Origin: Sporodiniella umbellata
Taxonomy: Eukaryota > Mucoromycota > Mucoromycetes > Mucorales > Rhizopodaceae
Assembly (NCBI GenBank): GCA_025677835.1
Contig: JAIXMR010000050.1
Span: 105,513 to 169,512, forward strand
Direction of reading: 5' to 3'
Length of the DNA: 64,000 nucleotides
Shown piece by piece: positions 46,798-57,974 of this stretch (position 1 is the stretch's first letter; every line of letters starts with the position of its first letter). The translations under genes and the position numbers were made by a program. The notes below the pieces were generated by a model. That model made no database searches, had not been told where the DNA came from, and saw only the letters and a program-made list of their open reading frames with translations.

Positions 46798-49524
46798 ATG
46801 GAAACATTTGCGCCTTTCCCAGTTGATTTTATCACAGACAATACATTACTGAATGAAGATGATCCTTACTTTTCTCTCTCACAATTTGACTTTGAACTGC
46901 AGCAACAAGCACAGGCAGCTTTACAGCAAGAATCATGGCAGGACTTTGATAAATACCTTTCCTTGGAGACCGATTTTAATGCGCCCATGATGGACAGTGC
47001 CAGCTTCAATGATCCTTCTTTGCTCTATGCACCGCTCAATCTGCCTGAGAAGAAAGAGGATTGGCCTAATAACATCAAACAGGAATATGGAACACCGGAA
47101 TCTATACCCTACTCACCTCCTCTACAGCAAGAGACGAGTACCAATCAATCTCCGAAATTACCTCACTCAACACCCACCTTAAACTGGTCTTCAGAGCCAC
47201 AAGGTATACAGAAAAAAAACAACTTTTTTTTTTTTTTGCTTCTCCGACCCAGCGTCTAACTATGTATACACCCTCTCTTTTTAGGCAAAGTACCTATTCA
47301 ACGTTTGAAGCAGATGAACACGGTGAATAACGCCGTCAATGCTGTCTTGAATAGCGCCATGCCCGGTCGCCAGCATAAAAAGACAGCCCACAACGCTATC
47401 GAACGCCGTTACCGTAACAATATCAATGATCGTATTGCGGAGCTAAAAAACGCTGTGCCTGCGCTGTTATATGCCAAAGTGAAAGACAACCGCAAACGGC
47501 CTCACAAGAACGATGAGGAAGATGATGGGGAAGACGGAGAGGAGTTTCTGGATGGTGTTGCTGTAGCTACGAAACTGAACAAGGCCACGATTCTTCGTAA
47601 GGCAACCGAATATATCAACTACCTGAAGAAGACAGGTCAAGACTTGAAGCAAGAAAACGAAATCTTGCAGAGAATCTTGACGCAGTTACCCGGTGGCGCT
47701 GATATCTTGCAACGTTATCATCTCCAGAAGCAGGAGAGAGATAAGGAACTGCAACGGCAGCAGATGGTCGAGCGTGAGCTTGAAAAGCAACAAGAACAAC
47801 AACGCAAGGCTGCGAACCGTAAACGCGCTCGGTACAACAAAGCCCATCCCTCAGACGAAGACGGCTTTTCCTCTTCTTCTTCCGACCCAGTCACGCCTCC
47901 TTCTTCCAATCGAGTGTTTATGGCCATGTTTATGGCCATCACTCTGTTTTCAACCTCGCCTCTTTCGGGCAACCCAACCTCTGCTGCAGGCCATGTTGCC
48001 AAAACAGCGCCTGTCAAGGACATGGCGTCCTTTTTCAAGCTTGAGAGCGCATGGTCTGTGGTTCGTGCGTGTGTGCTGTTGTTTGTTTTGGTGCAGTGGG
48101 TATGGCCTTACCTGCGTCTTTTCCTCTTTGGTACGTCGCTCAAGATGAAGCGTGTCCACCAACGTACGCAGCGCACACTGGCAAAAGAAACCGGGGCCAT
48201 CAGCCCAGGTGATCTCCGTTGCCAGCAGATGTGCGCCATGTTGGACCAAGCGGGCCTGATGCCCAAAAGCCGCGGGGGAACCGTGTTGGGTGTGATGAAA
48301 GAAAGTCTACGGCTTTTTGTTCATCATTACTTGGGTTACGATATCCTGTATGAAGATGAAGAAGGCAGCCAAGTGTACGAATGGATCAAGCTGAACGAAA
48401 CGCTTTGTTTGGGCGGTAAGCCTGCTGTCTCACGACTCACTTTGATCTATACCGGCCTGTGTATGATCAACTGTGTGCATCTGGCAGAAGAAGGTCATAC
48501 GCGTGCCTATGCCACTGCAGCCATGCTCTTTTCGCTAGCCATACCTCAACGTGTACTGGCAGAACGTCTCGCATGCTACTTTTGGCGCTTGTCAGAAGTG
48601 GACCTTAGCCCAGAGCCTGAACAGCCGATGCTCGAGAGCCGTGCCTGGGCGGAGACGGTCGAAGTACTTCAAAACCAGATGCAGCCCGAAGGCGGTCTTT
48701 CTCTGTCCTACACCGGTCCCTGTCTGGTTCCTCTACAGCTGTTGACTTCTTTACACTGGTTAGATTGTCTCCAGAGCCAATTTGGTTTTCTGGTCACGCT
48801 TTTGACAGAAGACGAGGACGATACTGAATTCGAGCCTATCCTGGCCTCAATCGAGCCCGAACAGAGCCTTGCTCACTGGCTGGCGACGGTAGGCGCTCTT
48901 GTGGAAAGCCTATGGAAACGCGAGACAGAACGTGCTGAAGGCTATTTGGAAAGCTTAGCGCGTGTGCCTCGTTCGATCACCGCTGCCTCCGTCGCTCATA
49001 AAAGGGAACTCAACATGTTGGATGAACGGGTGAAGAAGATGATGGTCCATACCCTGGTTGGCGCTGTCTACTTGCAGAGCACAGATGTCGAGAAGCAGAA
49101 ACGCGGTCGTGCCGAGCTAGAACTAACTCACACCTTACGTGCTGACCTTCAGATCCTTCAATCCAAACTCCATGAAAAGCGTCATGACCTCGAATCCACC
49201 GTACTCTCACTGGCTGAATGCACCGTTCATTTCATTGGTATCGAAGCATGGCTGAGCGCAATGGCACTGGAAGACAGCGATATGAACACCATAGAAAACC
49301 AAGTCAAGGAAAGCTCGCTTTCCTTACGCCGTCTGCTGCGTCATCCCCATTTGAACTCGATGGTCCAAACCAAAGATATTCTTGAACGCCTGATGGAAGT
49401 CAACTTGTTCCTAGAACACTCTGTGGCTGACACAGACTCAGCATGCGAACTAGAACCCAGTGAATGGGTCAAACGAGCCAAAGAAGCCCAATCATTATTG
49501 CATGGAGAAAACACATCTGATTAA
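46798..49524 (+). CDS. SRE1: SREBP-type bHLH membrane-bound transcription factor
   Basis: Exons 46798..47203 and 47285..49524 give 881 aa. Order: an acidic, Gln-rich activation region; basic region HNAIERRYRNNINDRI (about 171-186) with the Tyr that distinguishes SREBPs from other bHLH proteins; helix 2 LNKATILRKATEYINYLKK (about 232-252) and a leucine-zipper-like Gln/Glu helix; a Ser-rich linker; two hydrophobic segments (about 346-360 and 392-417) with a short lumenal loop; and a long C-terminal regulatory part. SREBPs are ER proteins cut when sterol or oxygen is low, releasing the factor to the nucleus. The helix-loop-helix loop is long and acidic (about 200-231). No RxxL site-1 motif occurs in the lumenal loop. 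The ATG lies in an ACCATGG context. Confidence 0.92.
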
Positions 49525-49622
49525 ACAAGTCCTTTTCTATCAATAGCTGTACCTGTGTATCTGTGTGCTTTTATTATGACGATGGTGGTTATTATTATTC
49601 ATTATTCTTATTATTAATCTTC

Positions 49623-49625
<3 letters not shown>

Positions 49626-49660
<35 letters not shown>
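49626..49660. repeat. (CT)n microsatellite
   Basis: About 17 CT units between the convergent SREBP and Kin4-like genes. Confidence 0.95.
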
Positions 49661-49664
<4 letters not shown>

Positions 49665-49670
49665 AAAATA

Positions 49671-51221
49671 TTATTCCGAAACAAGATGTTTCATACGCAA
49701 CACGCTTGAAACCTTTTGTTTAATAAATCGAAACGCATCTTCATTTTTAGAGATCTTGCTGGGCTCTATCAGGCCGTAATACGTCTTTGTATCTTCTGAG
49801 CGACAGAGTTCAAATGTAAACTCGAGCGGCTCGCCATTGTCCAGGTCGGGATGGCCATAAATAGCCTGCAGGCCCTGGCGTCGACAGAGCAGTCGATAAA
49901 GTCCTTGTGTTTCAGTCTGGATGCCAAAGAGGATGAGCAGTCGGGTGATGTCGAGTAAGGTTTCGATAGAAGACTTGGTGACGGACATGGGCAAGTCTGT
50001 GCCTGGATGAATACGCATAGGAGCAGAGGCTTCAGCGTCAATTGAGTGCGTTGGTATAAGAGAAGAGCTAGGCCGGTGTGGGGTGCAGACGACTGGCTCT
50101 AGTAGTGGTATAGGGGTTGAGTTGGGTCGATCGTCTATAGATAAAAAAAAAAATAAGGAGGGGGGGGAAGGTCAGTCTACAGCAAACGATAGGTTGCGTT
50201 TACGTTTATGTGTCTTGTTCTTGATCCAGGTCATCCACCCAGTACTTTTGCTATGGCTCGGCTGGACAGGGATGACTGACTTTCGTTGTTTTCTCGGCCC
50301 ACGGACGCTTGAAAAGAACTTTGCTCTCAGAGACGTACTGGGCGAAACTGGGTCGTTTTCTTTCTTCTCCCGGCCTTTTTTAGGCTCCGTTTTTTTCTGG
50401 GTGGCCTTTAACTCGGGTAGGGCGTCGCATTGAGCCTGAGCCGAGGGTAAGCTGGAGTCAGTGCTTGCGTTGCTAAGATGGTAATCGCTTTTGTCAGAGA
50501 GCGTGCCTTCGGTCAAAGTCTGTTTAACGAGCCAAGTTTCATGTTCAAACGCTTCCAGCGGTTTATCAAACAAGGCCCGATGGGGCTGTAACCAGGGGTG
50601 AGCCATGATGACCTTCAGTGACCAGCGACGGTCCGGGTCAGGAACAAGCATGCCGCTGATGAGGTCTTTGGATTCAAAAGAGAGACGTTCAGGAAATTTG
50701 GGTGCGTTTTCCATAATGTAGCGGTACAAACGACCGATGTTATCGTTTGGATTCTTTGTGTCATCATCAAAAGGTAAGTAGCCACACAGCATAGCGTACA
50801 AAATCACTCCGCTCGACCAGATATCAGTAGCCCTGGCGGAATATCGATGGCCGGTCATGACAAGCTCAGGTGCAGCATAGCAAGGGGATCCACACGAAGT
50901 CGACATCAAATCCCCTGATTTAGGCAAAAAGTGATTGGCAAAGCCAAAGTCCGTGACTATCAGGTTGCCTTGACCATCCAACAGTATGTTTTCCTAAAGA
51001 CTGGCTCAGTATACTTGGAGGTTTATCTCATTCGGCGCCCTTACCAACTTCAAATCTCGGTGAGCAATGTTTTTCTGGTGCATATAGTCAACGCAGCTAA
51101 TCAATTGTGAGAACAGTCGGCATGCTTCTTCTTCTTGTAACCATTTCTGTTTATAGATATACTCAAACAATTCCCCGCCTTGCAAATAAACATGTGTTTA
51201 GCACAATTAGATATACACCAC

Positions 51222-51260
<39 letters not shown>

Positions 51261-51707
51261 CAGCATACTCTAGTACGATACCGATATAGCTTGTTGTTTC
51301 CTTGACAGTCAGTAGCTTCACAATATAGGGATGGTTCAATGTCTATCAATGGTTGGATCAGGAAAAGCAGTCGTTTGCAATATGTCTCTCAAACCTTTAG
51401 GATCTCGATTTCCTGCCTAATTTTCTCTAGTTGAACAGAAGCGCCCATGCCTTCTTTCTTGACAAGTTTGACAGCTACCTAAAAGAAAAAAAAAATAAGA
51501 ATAAAGGAGTGCCAACGCTTGCTACCTTTTGATCCGTTTCTATGTGCTTTCCCATTTTGACTTTACTAAACTCGCCCACACCTAATGTCTTTAAAAGTAA
51601 AAAAGGGCCTAGTCTATGGGTCTTTTTTGACTTCACATCTAATCTTATAAGCATCTGATTAAAATAGAAGAGTTTGGCTTACCTTGATCCCTTGTTTGAT
51701 TTACCAT
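49671..51707 (-). CDS. Kin4/Frk1-like serine/threonine protein kinase (CAMKL)
   Basis: Minus-strand exons 51588-51526, 51478-51395, 51342-51258, 51178-51045, 50993-50204 and 50134-49671 join in phase. Kinase signatures: glycine loop LGVGEFSKV, VAVKLVKKEG, HRDLKLENIL, VTDFGFAN, the activation segment ending STSCGSPCYAAPELV, and SSGVILYAMLCGYLPFDDD. The combination FGFAN...CGSPCYAAPELV is typical of Kin4-type kinases, which act in spindle-position or stress signalling in yeast. The C-terminal exon (TLLDITRLLILFGIQTET...) may be a KA1-like domain. The start is unsure. Using ATG|GTAAAT at 51707-51705 gives an ATG-only first exon and a full 540-aa frame; the better-looking donor at 51682 is out of phase. 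Removal of the 69-nt last intron deletes an in-frame stop. Confidence 0.82.
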
Positions 51708-51813
51708 CCTATAGATATAGATATAGATATATTTGAAAAAGGAATAAAGTTAAAGAAAAGAAAAAAAGAAAAAAAAAAAAAAAGGGGATTTTTTTTTTAA
51801 AGGAGCACACATC

Positions 51814-51821
51814 TTTATATA
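51814..51821 (-). promoter_or_regulatory. TATA box of Kin4-like kinase gene
   Basis: TATATAAA on the minus strand, 107 bp upstream of the proposed ATG. Confidence 0.55.
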
Positions 51822-51960
51822 CACGCACACAACACACATAACGCACATATGTCTATATAGACCAATCGAAAGATAGAAATAACCTGTTTTCGAGTGACGG
51901 CACCTTACTTTATTCAACCACCAAATTCTATTTTTTTTTTTTATTTTTTTATTTATTTAT

Positions 51961-52612
51961 TTATTCTTCTAGTTCGCTATCAAAAGGGGTGACATCTTGA
52001 TCGTATTGATCAAATGAATGAGAGGTAGCCCAGGGGGGTCTTTGGATAGAAGGGGTACGAGAAGTATAATGAACAGTGGTTGAGTGAGGCTCGGGTTCAG
52101 AAGGGGTCGGGTCATGATCCAGGATGACAAGAGGGTTTTTTGGCGTAGTGGTTCTTACGGCCTGAGCAAGGGAGATAAGTTGATGATAGTCTTCCGAAGA
52201 AAGAGGCGTATGGTCTCGCGTAGGGTACAGGATTTGATGAGTACGTCTCTGAAGATCTTGTACGTCTGAATGCACCAATGTGAACACGTTGGCTGCCAAT
52301 GTGAGTACTGCAGGTTCAGTAACCGGAAGCGAGGTCAAAACCCCACAGAAACTGACCAGACGATCATAATCATCTCCTGGTTGATCAGATGAAAAATGGG
52401 CAGTAGAGACGGTATGGTTTGTACGTCTTTGGCTTAGGGTGCTAGTAGGACTATATATTTATGAAAAAAAAAAAAAAAAAAAAAAAGAAGGGCTTTGGGT
52501 GACCTCTTTTTTTTTTTTTTTTTTTTTTTTTTGGTGACGCTTACCTCTCAAGATAATCGTAAAGAGAGTCTATCTGCACTTTTTCTCCAGGAGCTTTTAT
52601 TTCCGTATACAT
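51961..52612 (-). CDS. Hypothetical protein of 185 aa
   Basis: Exons on the minus strand 52612-52545 and 52450-51961. The splice joins in phase, and both introns ends are canonical (GTAAGC donor, ATATAG acceptor), with poly-A/T tracts inside the intron. The product begins MYTEIKAPGEKVQIDSLYDY, has a predicted-helical centre (VLTLAANVFTLVHSDVQDLQ), and a Pro/Ser/Thr/Asp-rich, probably disordered C-terminus ending DSELEE. No signal peptide, membrane segment or known motif is visible. I do not recognise a family. It sits between two kinase genes on the same strand; no functional link is implied. Confidence 0.6.
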
Positions 52613-52700
52613 TACTTAGTTTTTGGGGTTTTATTAAGAAAAAGAAATAGATAAGAAAAAGGTTTTCTTGAATGCATGAACAGATGAATAAAACAGTGCT

Positions 52701-54057
52701 TTAGTATTCAACTACCGATTGAAAAGGAGTTTTCCTATTTTTGATCAGCGTGGCCTTGTCCATATCCAGATGGAAACCTTGTTTGGGAGCTGATGGCATT
52801 ACGGCATGTTCGACAGGGTATGGACGATAAGGATAGCTGGTAGGGTCTGCGACACCACGGCTGTTTTGGGCCAATTTCTGAGCGAATGGAAGGTGATGGT
52901 TTTGTAAGGTGATGGGCACTGGTACATGACGCTGGGGTCTTTGTTCTTCTTGTTTCTGTGGGTATTCTTCGCCCATGCGTTGTACGGCATACGTAACATC
53001 AAAGATTTCTCGCAAGGTGGCAGCGTCTGGTGTAGAATAGTTGGATTCCATCCGCACCATACGACGTGGGTCTTTTTCTGGTTCTTGACGGCTCCGCATC
53101 CAAGGATGGCTCAAAAAGCCGTCGATAGACAATCGTTGAGAAGAGTCCACGCAGAGCAAGTGCTGTATCAGATGTTTGACTTTGACACTCATCGTATCCC
53201 ACCAAGGGCTCAAAAAAGTAAATTGGCCTCGCGCCACTTTGTCAGTCAAGTTCTGGATGGATTCGTCATAAAAAGGCGGGAAGCCGCAGAGAATGGTATA
53301 GAGCACACAGCCCATCGCCCACATATCGACCGACTTGGAATATTTCTTGGTACAGACAATCTCAGGTGCGGTGTAGCCTACCGTACCACAGGGTGTAAAC
53401 GTCGGATTATCCCAGATCACTTTGGATAGACCAAAGTCAGCTAGCTTGACGCGGCCAATACCCCCTCCACCCACGCCCGGAATAAATTCGCCTTCGTCCA
53501 GTTTGTTTTCATTGTCTGTCGGGCGCAAACGGCGGTGACGCGAAGGGCGAATGGGTATCGGCTCAAACAGAATGTTCTCTGGCTTAATATCGCGATGCAC
53601 CACACCGCACTCTTCATGAAGGTATTTGACTGCAGAAGCAACTTGTGTCATCACATGACGTGATAGCTCTTCACTGAAATAAGTCAATTTGACAATCTGA
53701 TGGAACAATTCACCACCCTCGCAGAGTTCCATCGTCAAGAAATAGTTATGGCTGGTTTCGGTGTAATGTACGAGCTGAACAATGTTTGGGTGACGGATGT
53801 TTCTCATAATCTGTACTTCTTTTAGAATACTCGCGCGCTGTTTGTATATTAAAAAGTAAGTAAACCATAAATACACTTCTCATGAGCCAACAATGATATC
53901 ATTGTTTTATCCTTCCCCCCTTCTCTTTCTCTCTCTGTCTCTGTCTCTCTCTCCGCTTCTCTTGTTCTTATGTAATTACCTCTGTTGTCTTTGGTTTCTT
54001 TTTAAGGCTGGAGTGTAAATGTAGATGGCTGTTGTTCTATTGAACAAAACTAAACGT

Positions 54058-54099
<42 letters not shown>

Positions 54100-54456
54100 G
54101 ATTTTTCTTGATTTCATCTTCTCTCTATTCGTACCATATCCGATTTCGGCTTCTGGGCCACTTTAATAGCCACCTTCTTATCCGTACCAATTTCACGAGC
54201 CGCGTAAACATTGGAGAAAGCACCGCTAAGGAGTATGTTAGTCTTAAAGAATCCCATGTGTACTTTCTTGTATTTACTCGCCAATCTTCTTCATAATCTG
54301 AAAGCGATCCAAACCATGATAGGAGGGTAATTGTGATCTCTTTTTTGTTTCTTGTACTAGTCGGTTGGCTAGTTCTAGATGGGGCTTTTTATACTGTATA
54401 TTGCCAGCGGATATCGATCTGAGATAGGCGGATTTGCTAGGTGTTTGGATATCCAT
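52701..54456 (-). CDS. Rck2/Srk1-like MAPK-activated protein kinase
   Basis: Exons on the minus strand 54456-54278, 54225-54135 and 53837-52701 give 468 aa. Kinase signatures are IGDGAFSNVY, VAIKVAQK, MELCEGGELFHQI, VVHRDIKPENILF, LADFGLSKV and GTVGYTAPEIV. The stretch PPFYDESIQNLTDKVARGQF...LSPWWD is diagnostic of the yeast Rck1/Rck2 and S. pombe Srk1 group, which act downstream of the Hog1/Sty1 stress MAPK. An acidic, Gly-rich insertion lies between the catalytic loop and DFG, as in that group. The C-terminal tail has basic patches that could dock a MAPK; this is inference. The second intron is 297 nt with a 38-T run and a (CT)n region. The start is the ATG giving MDIQTPSKSAYL. Confidence 0.87.
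54061..54098. repeat. Poly-T run of 38 inside a kinase intron
   Basis: Homopolymer within intron 2 of the Rck2-like gene; it reads as poly-A on the transcribed strand. Confidence 0.9.
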
Positions 54457-55316
54457 TATATTATGTCTAAAGAAAACCAAAATAGAAAACTTTATTTTGA
54501 GTAAAATTGTTCAATTCTTATAAATTCTTTGCGTGTAAGTCTCTCTCTCTCTCTACTTTTTTTTTTTTTTTTTGTTACCTTGATTTAGGAAGGTAATGGA
54601 AATAAAAATTTGAATGTTTATTGTTTTTAAGAAGTCTCTCAGATAATATTAAATATTAGTAACAGACTAACAAAAAAATAACAATTAGAGAAGATTCTTG
54701 AGAGAAAAAGAAAAGAAATAAATATATAAAAAAAAAGCTAGATTTTATGTGGCAAGGGAGAAAAAGTCAAGGCTTGATCTAATGATGAAATAACACAATA
54801 CAAAATAGCTCCGTTTCTTATAATTTTTTTTTTTTTTTGAGTGAGCGTTCTCTATCAATGACGAAAGTCCAGACTAAATCTTTCTGTACGATCCAAAAAG
54901 ATCTGCCCTCTCACTGCTGATCTACTATACGGATATTGAGCAAAAAGAACACTTTCGAAGGCTACTTGACATTAAAACTCCACTTAACATTGAAATGCTC
55001 TTGACGACTACATAACGCTAGCCGTAATAAGCTTATGTTCTCAGTTTTTGTTTTATTTTTGTTTTTTTTTTTCTTTTCATTTTTGGTCAACTCTTTTCGT
55101 TCGGATGTTTTTAAGGCTTTGAAAACAGCGTAAAAAAAGAAAAAGAAAAAAAAAAAAAAAACTGACTTGTAAATCCATCTTTTGTTTTCTGTTTTGTTTG
55201 TTATTTGATATAAAGTTATCGGCTGAAGGGTCACAAGCCACCTTTTTTTCTCTTTTTTTTTATTTTTTTTTTGGCTTCTAGTTTTTTCTATTCTTTTTCA
55301 ACTCCATCTTACATTA
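54457..55316. other. Divergent spacer between Rck2-like gene and 150-aa orphan
   Basis: 860 bp, AT- and homopolymer-rich. No gene is supported. A short minus-strand frame at 55234-54962 is poly-Phe/Lys and rejected. Confidence 0.5.
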
Positions 55317-55769
55317 ATGAGTTGTCAGTCATGTTCAGGTTGTTTTACGAGCGACAGTTGTTCCACCAAAAAAAGCTCGAGCGCCGTAGTCCAAGAAAAG
55401 GCTCGTTTTCAAGATCTGTTAAAGGCAGCTTCTGTCCCCACCCAAGAGCATAATCATCTGATACCAACTGTTGTTCTTGAGCTTTCAAAAAATGTCTATG
55501 CCTCGCATAATGTGCTTATCAAGGCATTCGATACACTCGGCCTTGAAGGCTTTTTGGAACTAGCCGATACTATGTATCGACACAGGCTGAGAGGGGAATC
55601 GATTGCTTGGGCAGATGAATACTGTCAGGGTGATAGCCAACGTCTATACACGTACTTGAAAAACAATCCCAAAGAGCTTTTTGCTTACTGTAACGATCAG
55701 GCAGAGCTCCATGAACTCTTTCGATCCTTACCACCCCATACCATCCCACGTCTTAGTCAACAGGAATAA
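55317..55769 (+). CDS. Hypothetical protein of 150 aa with Cys-rich N-terminus
   Basis: Single exon. The first 15 residues hold five Cys (M-S-C-Q-S-C-S-G-C-F-T-S-D-S-C), with spacings C-x2-C-x2-C-x5-C counting from Cys3. The rest is a helical soluble protein: VQEKARFQDLLKAA, NHLIPTVVLELSKNVYASH, FLELADTMYRHRLRGESIAW. No membrane segment or known domain is recognised. Composition and codon use look like a genuine gene, and the long pyrimidine tract upstream (AT/T-rich promoter) fits its neighbours. The Cys cluster could bind metal or be lipidated; neither is shown. Confidence 0.65.
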   Translation: MSCQSCSGCFTSDSCSTKKSSSAVVQEKARFQDLLKAASVPTQEHNHLIPTVVLELSKNVYASHNVLIKAFDTLGLEGFLELADTMYRHRLRGESIAWADEYCQGDSQRLYTYLKNNPKELFAYCNDQAELHELFRSLPPHTIPRLSQQE

Positions 55770-56104
55770 ATCTAAGCAAACCCCTCCCCTCCCTCTCTCT
55801 CTCTCTCTCTCTCTTTTTTTTTTTTTTTTTCTAGAATGCTTCTATATTTAACCAAGATTTGTTCTATTGTCTCTTTTCGACCCAGATCTTTGGTGAAGCC
55901 CTCCTTACAAGGCTAGCTTGGATTGGATAACGTAACGATTGCCAAAAAAAAAAAAAAAAAAAAAAAAAAATCAAGCTATGAGTGATGAAAGAACAACTCA
56001 AGTCTTCTATGTCAATATGAGCTATAACAGGAAAAGAAGCAGCTAACCAGATGTGGTTTATAGACTCGAGGGAGATTTGTTTGTAATTTATTTTAGATTG
56101 TTTT
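55770..56104. other. Convergent spacer with (CT)n and homopolymers
   Basis: Contains (CT)n at 55792-55813, T and A runs, and no gene. Confidence 0.6.
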
Positions 56105-57764
56105 TTATAATCTTGCTTGGGATTTAACAGGTCCCTTGAAGAAGACATCTACCATTTTTCTACGTTGGATTTTACCGGTGGCTGTTTTGGGCATGATGTC
56201 GGTAAGATAGATACGTTTGGGTACTTTAAATTTAGCCATTTTGGAAAGGCAGAAGGATTGAATATCACGTTCCATGCCGGTAGCATCTACGCCCGGCTTG
56301 AGGACCACTGCTGCATGTACTTCCTGGCCGTACATTTCGTCCGGCACACCGAAACTGACAGCCTCGGCAATGTGGGGGTGACTGAGCAGGGTGCCGTCAA
56401 GTTCGATCGGACTGATCTTTTCTCCGCCACGGTTGATTAATTCTTTGATACGACCGGTGAGTATCAGATAACCGTCTTGGTCCTTTTTGCCTTGATCGCC
56501 TGTTCGGAAAAAGCCATCGGCGGTAAAAGCACCGGCAGTCGCCTCTGGGTTATTCAAGTAGCCATGGGTGACATTCTTACCACGGATACAGACTTCGCCC
56601 ATCTCCACCGGCTTGCCTTGCTCGTCCAAGATGGCAATCTCCACCCCTTGACCAAGCCCTACAGAGCCTGCCTTGTGCGGGCCACGATGGGGCAGAGGGT
56701 TCGAAGTCATCTGATGGGATGCCTCCGTCATAGCATACGCTTCCAACACTGGCGCCTTGAAGTGGTGTTCAAGCGCTTCGAGTGTTGAGGGAGCCAGGCT
56801 GGAAGAGCATGAGCGGATAAACCGGATCTTGGGTACCTGCTCAGGTGGATGACGAAGTAAGATTTGATGAATCGTAGGTACTGCAGTATACCAATTGCAA
56901 CCCTCTTGCTTAAAGTCTTGCCAAAAGTGGGAGGCACTGAACTTGGTAGGAATCACAGCCGTACCGCCCGAGAGCAGAGTAGCCAAAAGACCGCAAAGAA
57001 GACCATGCACATGGAACAAGGGCATCACTAACAACGTACGATCCTCAGGAACCAGTTCATACGTCTGGATAATATTACGCATCGTTGTCACCAAATTCAA
57101 ATGGGTCAAAGGCACACCTAACCAAAAAAATATATATATATATATATATAAGGATGCTCAATGCATGTTATCCAGCCACCCCTTTTTCAACGCTACCTTT
57201 AGGTCGACCTGTGGTACCACTGGTATGCAACAGAAGCGCAGGTTGGTCAGGCTGAGGCACAAATCCCTGAATGGTTCTATGTGCTTGTTGTTTAAATTCA
57301 GGTGGTACAATCGCATCTATTCTTAACCGAGTACCGGTAAAATGGACTTCAACTACAAACACACCCTGTTTCTTGGCCGCTAAGACGGCTGGGTTTTTGG
57401 GATCCTGAAGCGAGCCTGGGGGCAGGATGAGAATCGAGCTCTGAGCATCTTGCAGATAAAAGTTGAATTCATCTTCTGTATAGGCCGGGTTCAAGGGTGA
57501 GGCTACCAGGTTCATCAAAGTGGTTCCTAAAAAGGAAATCACAAACTCAAGCGTGTTTGGATAGCTGATAGAAATCGACCGGCCAGGCGCAAGGTAACTG
57601 GCAGGCACTAGCGCTGACAGTTGTTGACTAAACTCTTGAATGACTTTCAAAAGCTCCCCAAACGTCAATCGGGCAGGAATAGGAGCCGATCGAGGGACGA
57701 TGATGGCCGTGTTCTGAGCGTAGGCTTTCTCTTCAAATACAGAAAATAATGTGTCTTTGGTCAT
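56105..57764 (-). CDS. PCS60: Peroxisomal AMP-forming acyl-CoA ligase, Pcs60/AAE3 type
   Basis: Adenylate-forming enzyme; Pcs60 of yeast and AAE3 of plants make oxalyl-CoA. Exons on the minus strand 57764-57197 and 57117-56105 give 526 aa. The P-loop LLLHTSGTTGRPKG is interrupted by the 79-nt intron, and splicing restores GVPLTHLN. Further motifs are MPLFHVHGLLCGLLATLLSG, AYAMTEASHQMTSNPLP, the hinge GRIKELINRGGEKISP and the catalytic-Lys region KTATGKIQRR. The protein ends ...SQARL, a good type-1 peroxisomal signal. The pattern MTEASHQM is that of the Pcs60/AAE3 group rather than long-chain ligases; oxalate as substrate is inference. The intron contains a (TA)n tract. Confidence 0.9.
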
Positions 57765-57826
57765 TTCTATAGGAAATTTTTTTTTTTTTTCTGCGGATGG
57801 AAAGAAAAGAAAAAAAAAAAAAATAA

Positions 57827-57850
57827 AGAGAGAGAGAGAGAGAGAGAGAG
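57827..57850. repeat. (GA)n microsatellite
   Basis: About 12 AG units 63 bp upstream of the Pcs60-like start codon; (CT)n on the transcribed strand. Confidence 0.9.
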
Positions 57851-57974
57851 GGCAAATCAACTGAATCTTAAAAGAGATTTCGAAAAATCTGGGTGGAAAC
57901 AATCCATTTCAAATATTACATCATCCGCATTTATCCAGACAAGCGTATTTTAAATATTGCCAAATTTAGTATAT

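Noticed and set aside
53980..53997. Possible 18-nt in-frame microexon (K-P-K-T-T-E) in the 297-nt intron of the Rck2-like kinase
   Set aside because: It has AG and GT borders, but the spacing between the VAIK lysine and RASILKEV already fits related kinases without it.
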